A DNA stretch of 64,000 nucleotides from an uncultured Hymenobacter sp. (lineage in GTDB: Bacteria; Bacteroidota; Bacteroidia; Cytophagales; Hymenobacteraceae). Shown piece after piece: positions 56,532 to 64,000 of this stretch; the first letter of the stretch is position 1, and every line of letters starts with the position of its first letter. The position numbers were made by a program, and so were the translations under genes. The stretch spans positions 62,001 to 126,000 of the forward strand of contig CAJYPK010000001.1 of assembly GCA_913776615.1 (NCBI GenBank), read 5' to 3'. The notes under the pieces are model-generated. The model ran no database searches and was not told the origin of the DNA. It saw only the letters and a program-made list of their open reading frames with translations.

Positions 56532-58595
56532 CTACCGACTCACCGAGTACGTTTTCCGCTGCGGCCCCACGCCGGTAATCTTCACCGACTGCCAGCCGGC
56601 CGGCAGCGTAGTCTTGCGCTGCGTGATGCCCAGCGGCGTGATATCCAGCCCGCCGAAGCCCATGAGCACGGCTTGCAACACGCCGCCCGCGCCGGTGGCA
56701 AAGTAAGGATTAGTACCGCCCTTGGTTTCGGCGATGACGCGGAAGGGCGGCAGCAAATTGGGCTGGTAGGCATCCTGGAAGAAGTGCTGCGCCTTGTCGC
56801 CGTCGCCCAGCCGGGCGTAGAGCAGGGCGAAAATGGCCTGCGTCATGGCGGGCGTACCTTCGTTGGGCACGCGGGTTTCGTAGTAGGCCAGGTCTTTCTT
56901 GATCTGCGCGGGGTCGGTAATGGTCGTCAGCGGGAAGGCCAGCAGATTCACGTCGCCCTGCTTGATACCCTCGCCGTGGTAGGTGGCGTGCTCCTGCGTC
57001 ACGCCGTTGGCCATTTTGAGAATGGGGATGTTCTGGGCCACCAGCGCCCAGTCGGCATTGGCGGGGCGGCCCAGGAGCTTGGCGGCGGCCGTGGCGGCGC
57101 GCAGGTTGGCCTGGGCGGCGGCGTTGGTGAAGGCGTCGTTATCAACGTTTTCGGCCCACTCGTCGGAGGCCACCACGTTCTTGATGTCGTAGTGGCCGGG
57201 GCCGTTGCGCTCGACCCGGCTGGCCCAGAAGTCGGCGGTGGCCGAGATGATGGGCCAGCCCTTCTCGCGCAGCCACTCCTTATCCTGGGTGACGCAGTAA
57301 TACTGCCAGGCCGCCAGCCCCACGCAGGCCGAAATATGGTGCTCAAACGGGCCGCTCAACGCCCACACCGGCGTTTCCTCCACGCCGGTATCAGCGCTTT
57401 CCCAGGGGTACATGGCCCCTTTGTAGCCGTGGGCGAAAGCGTTGCGCTTGGCCAGCTCCAGACGGTTGTAGCGGTATTCGACCAGCGACCTGGCAATGTC
57501 GGGGTGCAGCACGAGCAGCGCCGGGTACATCCACAAGTCGCTGTCCCAGAATACGTGGCCGTTGTAGCCCAGGCCCGAAAGGCCCATCGGCGAGGGCGAG
57601 TAGTCGGTACCCGCCCGCGAAAAGCTGTAGAGGTGGTACAGCATGCTGTGCACGTCCTGCTGGGCCTGGGCATCGCCGGCAATCTGAATGTCGCTCTGCC
57701 ACAAGTCCCGCCAGGCTTTCTCGTGAAAGTCGAGCAGCCGCTGCCGGCCCTCAAGGCGGGCGAAGATGGTGAGGCGCTCGGCCTCGTTGAGCGGGTCGGG
57801 GTGGTGGGCCGAGGTGATGCTGGAGCCCGCCACGGCGTAGGCGTACGATTCACCGGCCTTCAGCGCCCGGCTGAATTTCATCAGGTGCATGTTGTTATCC
57901 CACATTTCGTGGATCACGCGCGGCTCCTGCCCGTGCGGCTCGCTGAACAAGAAGCTGTTGGACGCGCACAGCGTGAGCTTGCCGGTGGGGCTTTTGGCCG
58001 ACGAGGTGAGCAGGCTGAGCGTGGCGTGCGGGCGGTCGATTTCGTTGTAGTAGTTCTGCACGTCGCGCAGGGCGTCGGGGGCTTCCATCACGCTCGCGGC
58101 GGTGAGGGCCAGGTCCTTCTTGGCCGTGATGCGCACGTCCATGAGCACGGTGTAGGGCAAATGCCGCAGCGCGTAGTACGTGTAGCTGATGCTGGCCCGG
58201 TCGCCGTAGTCGAAGGTGGTGGTAAGGCTGGCCCGCTGCATGTCGAGCTGCTGGCGAAAATTACTCGCGTCCTGAGCGTTGAGGCGGCGGCCATCCACTT
58301 CCAGGTACATGTTCAGCAGGTTGAAGCTGTTGAGGAAGTTGCTGACCCGGCCCCGGCCGTACTGGTCGTAGGCCCCGGCCAGCACCACGTTTTTAACTTG
58401 AAACGGCACCGGGGCCGACACGATGCCTAGCATGCCGTTGGCTACCGTCACGCCGTAGTAGCGGCTGGGGTCGATGCGGTCGGCGGCGATGCGCCAGGGG
58501 TCGGGGGTGGATTGGGCGGCCAGCGGGGTGGCCCCGGCCAGCAGCAGCCAGGCACTGAGCAGCACTGGCCACCGGAGTGGGTTGGGTGGGAACAT
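56532..58595 (-). CDS. Secreted GH65-family glycosidase
   Basis: A 687-residue protein with a signal peptide (cleaved after PLAAQ, about residue 28), an N-terminal beta-sandwich (about 30-300) and an (alpha/alpha)6 catalytic domain. GH65 hallmarks: GHVFWDSDLWMYPALL, YKGAMYPWESADTG, and SDEWAENVDND with E479 the likely general acid (E482 nearby). Export and the lack of an obvious phosphate site suggest a hydrolase of alpha-linked disaccharides rather than a cytoplasmic phosphorylase. It is divergent from the sensor kinase gene (289 nt between them), which may control it. The ATG at 58595 precedes the signal peptide. Confidence 0.85.
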   Translation of the reverse strand: MFPPNPLRWPVLLSAWLLLAGATPLAAQSTPDPWRIAADRIDPSRYYGVTVANGMLGIVSAPVPFQVKNVVLAGAYDQYGRGRVSNFLNSFNLLNMYLEVDGRRLNAQDASNFRQQLDMQRASLTTTFDYGDRASISYTYYALRHLPYTVLMDVRITAKKDLALTAASVMEAPDALRDVQNYYNEIDRPHATLSLLTSSAKSPTGKLTLCASNSFLFSEPHGQEPRVIHEMWDNNMHLMKFSRALKAGESYAYAVAGSSITSAHHPDPLNEAERLTIFARLEGRQRLLDFHEKAWRDLWQSDIQIAGDAQAQQDVHSMLYHLYSFSRAGTDYSPSPMGLSGLGYNGHVFWDSDLWMYPALLVLHPDIARSLVEYRYNRLELAKRNAFAHGYKGAMYPWESADTGVEETPVWALSGPFEHHISACVGLAAWQYYCVTQDKEWLREKGWPIISATADFWASRVERNGPGHYDIKNVVASDEWAENVDNDAFTNAAAQANLRAATAAAKLLGRPANADWALVAQNIPILKMANGVTQEHATYHGEGIKQGDVNLLAFPLTTITDPAQIKKDLAYYETRVPNEGTPAMTQAIFALLYARLGDGDKAQHFFQDAYQPNLLPPFRVIAETKGGTNPYFATGAGGVLQAVLMGFGGLDITPLGITQRKTTLPAGWQSVKITGVGPQRKTYSVSR

Positions 58596-58884
58596 GGATA
58601 AGAATGAAAGCGGTCGACGGCCCGCCACTGGCAAGCCCCGGCCGGCGGGAAGCGCTGCCAAGCGGCAGTCAGTCAAAACTAAGCATCACCACTTGATTGC
58701 CATGAAAATAACCTCGACCATTTGCAGTAATCGTTAGCCCGCCGCACCACCGATTCCCGGATTTCGCATTACCTTCCCCCCGCAATCAGCTATTCCTGAT
58801 TGCATACGCGTGGGTGGCTGCTTGTTAGCATCTGCTAGGCCGCTGGCTGCCCGGGCGTAGGCTGCTCCACTCTATCCCCACCCG

Positions 58885-61680
58885 TTGAGTACTTTTTCCG
58901 CTTCTTTCCGGCGGTCCTGGCTGCTGGCCGCGTTGCTGCTGCTGGGCCTGGCGGGCTGCGCGCCGGCCACCCGCGAGCCCGTGTACCGCATTGGCTTTTC
59001 GCAATGTACTACCGGCGATGCCTGGCGCCGCGCCATGCTGGCCGGCATGGAGAAGGAGCTGAGCGCCCATCCCAACGTGCAGTTCCAGATGCTGGACGCG
59101 CACGACGACACCGAGCTGCAACGGCGGCACATCCAGGAGTTTATCCGCCAGCGCGTCGATGTACTCATCATCTCGCCCAACCAGTCGGGACCGCTGACCT
59201 CCCTTACCGAAGCGGCTTACAACCAAGGTATTCCGGTAGTCGTACTCGACCGCCGCACGGCCTCGCCCAACTACACTGCCTACGTGGGCGGCAACAACCT
59301 CGAAGTGGGCCGCACGGCCGGCCGCTACGCCGCCCAGCTGCTGCACGGCCGGGGCCGCATCATCGAGATAACCGGCCGCCCCGGCTCCTCCCCCGCCACC
59401 GACCGCCAGCAGGGCTTTGCCCAGGCTCTGGCGGCCAATCCCGGCCTGCAACTCGTGGGCCGGCTGGCCGGCGACTGGCAGCCCGGCTCGGTGCTGCGCC
59501 AGCTGCCCGCCCTGCTGCGCGCCCACCCCGAAACTAATTTGCTGTTCGTCCACAACGACCCCATGGCCCGGGCCGCCCGGCAGGTAGCCCAGCAGCTCGG
59601 CCTGCCGGGGGTGCGCGTGATTGGGGTCGATGGCCTGCCCGGGCCGGGCAATGGCCTGGAACTCGTGGCCGACGGCGTGCTGCAAGCCACGCTGCTGTAT
59701 TCGCCGGGCGGCGAGGAAGCCATTCGCACCGCGCTGCGCATTCTGCACCACGAGCCGTTTACCAAGGATAACATCTTGGTGACGATGGTAATAGACTCGG
59801 CCAACGTGGGGGCCGTGCGCAGCCAGACCGAGCGGCTGGCCATGCAGCAGCAAGATCTGCGGCGGCAGGAAGAGCGCTGGCAGGAAGGCCAGCAGCGCTA
59901 CGCCACCCAGGAAATGCTGGTGTATTTGCTACTGGGTAGTTTGCTGATAGCCATCTTATTCGGTGCGCTGGCCTGGCGCTCGTCGCGGCTCAACCAGCGC
60001 ATCCGGCGCACGCTGGAGGGGCAGAACGCCGAAATCAGTGCCCAGCGCAACCGCATTGCCGAGCTAGCCGAGCAGGCCGCCGCCGCCGCCGCCGAAACCC
60101 AGCGCACCTCCGAAGCCAAGCTGCGCTTTTTCACCAATTTCTCGCACGAGCTACGTACCCCGCTCACCCTCATCCTGGGGCCGGTCGAGGATTTGCTCAG
60201 CAGCCCGACCAACCTCTCGGCGGCCCAGCGCCACGACCTGGGCCTGGTGCGCCGCAACACCCAGCGGCTCTTGCAGCTGGTGAATCAGCTCATGGATTTT
60301 CGCAAAATCGACGTGGGCAAGATGGCCGTGCGCGCCACCGAGGGCGACTTGGTCGGCTTCGTACGCGAAATCATGGACGTGTTTGAGAAAACGGCCCACC
60401 GCCGGGGCATCACCTTCCGGTTCGTAGCCGCCGAGCCAAGCATTTTCCTGTGGTTCGACGCGGATATTCTGGACAAGGTCTTTTTCAACCTGCTGTCCAA
60501 CGCCTTTAAATACACGCCCGACGGCGGCCAGATACTCGTGAGCATCCGGCCCGATACGGCCGCCAAAGTCGTAGAAGTCAGCGTCGAAGACAGCGGCCGG
60601 GGCATTGCGGAGGCCGACCAGCCGCACATTCTGGAGTGGTTTTACCAGGGCAGCCAGCCCTCGGCCAACAGCTCGGGGCTGGGCCTGGCGCTGGCCGAGG
60701 GCCTCACCCGACTGCACCAGGGCACGCTGTCGTTTAGCAGCCAGCTGGGCCACGGCAGCACGTTTGTGGTGCGCCTGCCCCTTGAGAAGCCGGCGGCCTT
60801 CCTGGAAGCGGAGCCGGGGCTGACGCGCACGCTCAGCGCCGTCATTCTGCCCGATGAGGAGCTGCTTAGCCCAACTGCCCCCCCGGCCACCCCTCCCCCA
60901 CCCGGCCGGCCCGAAGCTACCGCCCTCATCATCGAAGACAACGAGGAAGTCCGTGATTTTCTGGCGCAAAAGCTGCTACCGCACTTCCAGCTGAGCACGG
61001 CCGCCGACGGGGCCGCCGGCCTGCGGCTGGCCAGCGACACCATCCCCGACGTAATCGTGTGCGACGTGGGCCTGCCCCAGCTGAGCGGCCTGGAAGTAGC
61101 CGCCGCCCTCAAAGCCGACTGGCGCACCTCGCACATTCCGCTGGTACTGCTCACGGCCCAGGTAGCCCCCGAGCAGCAGGTGGCCGGCGTGCAGGCCGGG
61201 GCCGACCTCTACCTCACCAAGCCCTTCAACCCTACCTTCTTACTCGAAAGCATCCGCACGCTGCTGCGCAACCGCGACCAGCAGCGCGAGCATTTCCGGC
61301 GGCAGCTGTCGGGGGCGGTGCCCACCGCCGTGCCGCTGCGCATGGATCAGAAATTTCTGGCCGACCTCTCCGCCATCATCGAGGGGCGGCTCGACCAGCC
61401 GGGGCTGAGCGTCGACGACATTGCCCACAGCCTGGGCGTGTCGCGCACCCAGCTCTACCGCAAGGTGAAGGCGCTGCTGGGTACCGGCGTCACGGAGTAT
61501 ATCCAGACCGTGCGCCTGACCAAGGCCCGGCAGTTGCTGCTGCAGGAGGGCAGCACGATTGCCGAGGTGGCGTATCAGACCGGCTTCTCGTCGCCCTCCT
61601 ACTTCTCGACGGCCTTCAAAGGCAAGTACCAGGTCTCGCCTTCCGAGTTCAAAGCACTCCACACCCCGCTGCGCAGCTGA
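58885..61680 (+). CDS. Hybrid two-component sensor with periplasmic sugar-binding domain and AraC output
   Basis: A 931-residue one-protein signalling system. Order: hydrophobic N-terminus with lipobox-like LAGC (about residue 30), a LacI/ribose-binding-type domain (about 38-320; YRIGFSQCTTGDAWRRAM), membrane helix (about 347-367), HisKA with H421 (FFTNFSHELRTPL), HATPase (about 525-640), receiver with E684/D685 and phospho-acceptor D727 (IVCDVGLP), and an AraC helix-turn-helix (about 825-925). The start is TTG at 58885: a stop lies 27 nt upstream in frame and no ATG precedes the signal. Sensors of this build respond to free monosaccharides such as fructose. Confidence 0.92.
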   Translation: MSTFSASFRRSWLLAALLLLGLAGCAPATREPVYRIGFSQCTTGDAWRRAMLAGMEKELSAHPNVQFQMLDAHDDTELQRRHIQEFIRQRVDVLIISPNQSGPLTSLTEAAYNQGIPVVVLDRRTASPNYTAYVGGNNLEVGRTAGRYAAQLLHGRGRIIEITGRPGSSPATDRQQGFAQALAANPGLQLVGRLAGDWQPGSVLRQLPALLRAHPETNLLFVHNDPMARAARQVAQQLGLPGVRVIGVDGLPGPGNGLELVADGVLQATLLYSPGGEEAIRTALRILHHEPFTKDNILVTMVIDSANVGAVRSQTERLAMQQQDLRRQEERWQEGQQRYATQEMLVYLLLGSLLIAILFGALAWRSSRLNQRIRRTLEGQNAEISAQRNRIAELAEQAAAAAAETQRTSEAKLRFFTNFSHELRTPLTLILGPVEDLLSSPTNLSAAQRHDLGLVRRNTQRLLQLVNQLMDFRKIDVGKMAVRATEGDLVGFVREIMDVFEKTAHRRGITFRFVAAEPSIFLWFDADILDKVFFNLLSNAFKYTPDGGQILVSIRPDTAAKVVEVSVEDSGRGIAEADQPHILEWFYQGSQPSANSSGLGLALAEGLTRLHQGTLSFSSQLGHGSTFVVRLPLEKPAAFLEAEPGLTRTLSAVILPDEELLSPTAPPATPPPPGRPEATALIIEDNEEVRDFLAQKLLPHFQLSTAADGAAGLRLASDTIPDVIVCDVGLPQLSGLEVAAALKADWRTSHIPLVLLTAQVAPEQQVAGVQAGADLYLTKPFNPTFLLESIRTLLRNRDQQREHFRRQLSGAVPTAVPLRMDQKFLADLSAIIEGRLDQPGLSVDDIAHSLGVSRTQLYRKVKALLGTGVTEYIQTVRLTKARQLLLQEGSTIAEVAYQTGFSSPSYFSTAFKGKYQVSPSEFKALHTPLRS

Positions 61681-61873
61681 ACGATTTTTGAAAATCCTGG
61701 CACAAAACCTAATGCCAGCGGCTGGGTGAGTTAGCACTCACTTTTATTTTTATCATTGACCAACAATTACTTACGTGGCGAAACGAATTCGCGCACCAAT
61801 TTTGAACGAAATTGATACCCTGCCGAATGCCCGCTAAGGCAGCGACCCGGACTTTTGAGCAAACGATTAGCTC

Positions 61874-63205
61874 ATGGTTCAGCGCAAGGTTCTCTTTTGG
61901 TCGATTGTCACGGCGCTCGGCGGCTTCCTGTTCGGCTTCGACACGGCCGTTATCTCGGGGGCCGAGAAGGCTATTCAGCAGCTCTGGGGCCTGAGCGCCG
62001 TGGAGCACGGGTTCACCATTTCCATCGCGCTAATCGGGACGGTGCTGGGCGCGATTTTCGGCGGCATCCCGAGCGACCAGCTGGGGCGCCGCCAGACGCT
62101 GCGCTGGATTGCGGTGCTCTACTTAGTATCGGCGGTGGGCGCGGCGCTGGCCCCGTCGTGGGTACCGTTCTTGCTGTTCCGCTTCCTGGGCGGGCTGGGC
62201 GTGGGCGCGTCGTCGGTCACGGCCCCGCTCTACATCTCCGAGATTTCGCCGGCCGACTCGCGGGGCAAGCTCGTGGGCTTGTTTCAGTTTAACATCGTCT
62301 TTGGTATTCTGGCCGCTTACCTCTCCAACTACCTGCTGGCCAACGTGGGCGACCATTCGTGGCGGCTCATGCTGGGCGTGCAGGCGGTGCCGGCAGTGGC
62401 CTTTCTACTTTTCCTGTTCCGGGTGCCCGAAAGCCCGCGCTGGCTGTTGCTGCACGGCCGCGTAGCCGAAGGCAAAGAGGTATTACGCCTCATTAGCCCC
62501 ACCACCGTGGAGGCCGACACGGCCGCCATTCTCACCGCCCAGGCGGTGGCGGGCCAGCAGAGCGAGTCGCTGTGGGCCAGCCAGTACCGCACGCCGGTGC
62601 TGCTGGCCGTGGCCTTCGCGTTCTTCAACCAGGTATCGGGCATCAACGCCATCATCTACTACGCCCCGCGCATTTTCGAGATGACGGGGCTGGGCCAGGG
62701 CGCGGCGCTGCTGTCGTCGGCGGGCATCGGGCTGGTCAATTTTTGCTTTACCCTGCTGGGGGTCAACGTTATCGACCGCTTCGGGCGGCGCACGCTCATG
62801 CTGGTGGGCTCGCTGGGGCTCATCGGTACGCTGGGGCTGGTGGCTATGGCCTTCTACACCCAACGCTTTCAACTCTTTGGCGGGCTGCTGGTGCCGGGGC
62901 TGCTCTTCACCTACATCGCCTTTTTCGCCTTCTCGCAGGGCGCGGTCATCTGGGTGTTCATTTCCGAAATCTTCCCCAATGCCGTACGGGCCAAGGGCCA
63001 GGCGCTGGGCTCCAGCACGCACTGGGTCATGGCCACGGTCATTGCCTTCACCTTCCCCTACTTCGCCGAGCGGCTGGGCGGCGGCAACACCTTCGCCTTC
63101 TTCTGCGGCATGATGGTCCTGCAACTGGTCTTCGTGCTGCGCTTCATGCCCGAAACCAAGGGCACCAGCTTAGAGGGCGTCGAAAAAACGCTCGTCATGC
63201 ACTAA
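61874..63205 (+). CDS. Sugar porter (MFS) family transporter
   Basis: A 443-residue 12-helix sugar:H+ symporter. Family signatures: GGFLFGFDTAVISGA in helix 1, GRRQTLRW after helix 2, PESPRWLLLHGR before the central loop, QVSGINAIIYYAPRIFE in helix 7 and PETKGTSLE at the C-terminus. It imports a monosaccharide such as glucose, xylose or fructose. It lies between the sensor kinase and the sugar kinase on the same strand, which suggests a small uptake-and-phosphorylation module under the sensor's control. Confidence 0.93.
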   Translation: MVQRKVLFWSIVTALGGFLFGFDTAVISGAEKAIQQLWGLSAVEHGFTISIALIGTVLGAIFGGIPSDQLGRRQTLRWIAVLYLVSAVGAALAPSWVPFLLFRFLGGLGVGASSVTAPLYISEISPADSRGKLVGLFQFNIVFGILAAYLSNYLLANVGDHSWRLMLGVQAVPAVAFLLFLFRVPESPRWLLLHGRVAEGKEVLRLISPTTVEADTAAILTAQAVAGQQSESLWASQYRTPVLLAVAFAFFNQVSGINAIIYYAPRIFEMTGLGQGAALLSSAGIGLVNFCFTLLGVNVIDRFGRRTLMLVGSLGLIGTLGLVAMAFYTQRFQLFGGLLVPGLLFTYIAFFAFSQGAVIWVFISEIFPNAVRAKGQALGSSTHWVMATVIAFTFPYFAERLGGGNTFAFFCGMMVLQLVFVLRFMPETKGTSLEGVEKTLVMH

Positions 63206-63352
63206 GGTGAGTTATGAATTATGAGTTAAAAGTTAGAGGTTATGAGTTGGCTTTCAGACGCCTCTCGTTACTCATAACTTCTAACTCATAACTCTTCAAA
63301 ACTCATAACTTCTAACTTTTAACTCATAACTCCTCAAAATTCATAACTCCCC
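63206..63352. repeat. GAGTTATGAG/TAACTCATAAC repeat array, copy 2
   Basis: GAGTTATGAATTATGAGTTA and similar units on the left, many ACTCATAACTTCTAACT units on the right, ending 5 nt before the kinase ATG, just as the first array (15104-15360) ends 5 nt before an ATG. Confidence 0.7.
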
Positions 63353-63356
63353 CAAC

Positions 63357-64000
63357 ATGTCCATCACCTGCTTTGGCGAAATGCTCTGGGACGTACTGCC
63401 GACGGGCAAGCAGCCCGGCGGGGCCCCGCTCAACGTGGCCGTGCACCTGCACAACCTGGGCCTCGAAGCCCAGCTGGTGAGCCGCGTGGGCCACGACGAC
63501 CTGGGAGCCGAGCTGCTGGCATTCGTTCAGGATAAAGGACTGACTACCCGCTACATCCAGCACGGCGAAACCCACCTCACGGGCGTGGTGAAGGCCAACG
63601 TGAGCGACAGCCACGAGGTCACCTATAAGATCGTGCAGCCCGTGGCCTGGGACTACATTCAGTACGAAGACGAGCTGGGCCCGCTGGCCGAGCACGCCGC
63701 GGCGTTCGTGTTCGGCAGCCTGGCCGCCCGCAGCCCGGCCACCCGCGAAACGCTCTACCGCCTGCTCCAGCGTGCCCCCTTCAAGGTATTCGACGTGAAT
63801 CTGCGCGCCCCGCACTACTCGCGCAGCGTGGTTACCTACCTGCTGCGCCAAGCCAACCTGGTGAAGCTCAACCACCACGAGCTGGCCGAGCTCATGGGCT
63901 GGTTCGGGGCCAGCCCCGACGAGGAAACGGCCCTGCACTGGCTGGCCGAGCGCTTCCAGCTGCAAGCCGTGTGCGTGACCAAGGGCGCCGACGGGGCCGT
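63357..64000 (+). CDS. PfkB-family sugar kinase, probable fructokinase (3' end outside window)
   Basis: The first 214 residues of a ribokinase/PfkB-fold kinase. The start MSITCFGEMLWDVLP and the signature GGAPLNVAVHLHNLG are typical of fructokinases; VSRVGHDDLGAELLAF follows. At the right end, VKLNHHELAELM and VCVTKGADGA lead towards the ATP site, while the catalytic GxGD motif lies beyond the window. With the sugar porter upstream and the periplasmic-binding sensor kinase, import and phosphorylation of fructose is the likeliest role. Confidence 0.88.
   Translation, partial: MSITCFGEMLWDVLPTGKQPGGAPLNVAVHLHNLGLEAQLVSRVGHDDLGAELLAFVQDKGLTTRYIQHGETHLTGVVKANVSDSHEVTYKIVQPVAWDYIQYEDELGPLAEHAAAFVFGSLAARSPATRETLYRLLQRAPFKVFDVNLRAPHYSRSVVTYLLRQANLVKLNHHELAELMGWFGASPDEETALHWLAERFQLQAVCVTKGADGA

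Noticed and set aside
61681..61873. Imperfect palindrome GCGAAACGAATTCGC upstream of the sugar porter as an operator of the hybrid sensor
   Set aside because: Only one copy is visible and AraC-type outputs usually bind direct repeats; the evidence is too weak to annotate.

Overview
This window looks like the chromosome of a high-GC Bacteroidota, most probably Hymenobacter or a close relative. The evidence is a SusC/SusD pair with FecR and an ECF sigma factor, two proteins with C-terminal type IX secretion (T9SS) sorting domains, a hybrid two-component sensor of the Bacteroidota type, promoter boxes of the form TTTG-N19/20-TAnnTTTG, and GC-rich intergenic hairpin repeats. No rRNA, tRNA, CRISPR array or prophage was recognised.

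Layout. 0-9 kb: end of an MBL-fold hydrolase, a sodium:solute symporter, a TonB-domain protein, an ABC exporter, a GH63-like glycosidase and a Tat-type Gfo/Idh/MocA oxidoreductase. 9-21 kb: zinc-ribbon protein, outer-membrane beta-barrel receptor, GH3-type adenylating enzyme, OsmC protein, small membrane protein, phosphohexomutase, a REP-associated tyrosine transposase (RAYT) between its own paired hairpins, an XRE/S24 regulator, a frameshifted gene relic and an alpha/beta hydrolase. 21.5-43 kb: fecR-susC-susD-tlpA on the minus strand; cysteine synthase, DsbD N-domain protein and DsbD on the plus strand; the ECF sigma gene on the minus strand; then an M16 peptidase and two T9SS cargo proteins on the plus strand. 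43-46.5 kb: a lipoprotein, a DUF2306 membrane protein and a GntP permease. 46.7-56.3 kb: a cluster for oxidative (3-keto) sugar metabolism: GMC oxidoreductase with its small subunit, Gfo/Idh, three TIM-barrel isomerases, cytochrome c, MFS transporter and DUF1080 hydrolase. 56.5-64 kb: secreted GH65 enzyme, periplasmic-binding hybrid sensor kinase, sugar porter and the start of a PfkB sugar kinase.

Main discovery. Five intergenic sites between 29.9 and 41.1 kb share the bipartite element TGGGGTAA-N15-CGTC with exactly the same spacer. Each lies 40-69 nt before the start codon of fecR(-susCD-tlpA), the cysteine synthase, the M16 peptidase or one of the two T9SS proteins. The shape (-35-like GGGGTAA, -10-like CGTC) is that expected of an ECF sigma promoter, and the only ECF sigma gene in the window sits in the middle of the set. 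I read this as a local regulon in which SusC (with an STN signalling domain), FecR and the sigma factor control uptake, periplasmic thiol-redox chemistry, sulfur assimilation, peptide degradation and secreted proteins. The sigma gene itself has a housekeeping-type promoter, so the circuit appears not to be autoregulated through this element.

The intergenic DNA is unusually rich in repeats: RAYT-type hairpin pairs, long near-perfect inverted repeats of several families, AT-rich inverted repeats and GAGTTATGAG- or GGTGAAATGG-type arrays. Many gene starts here were moved downstream to an ATG next to a signal peptide or conserved N-terminus, because upstream in-frame extensions read into these repeats.
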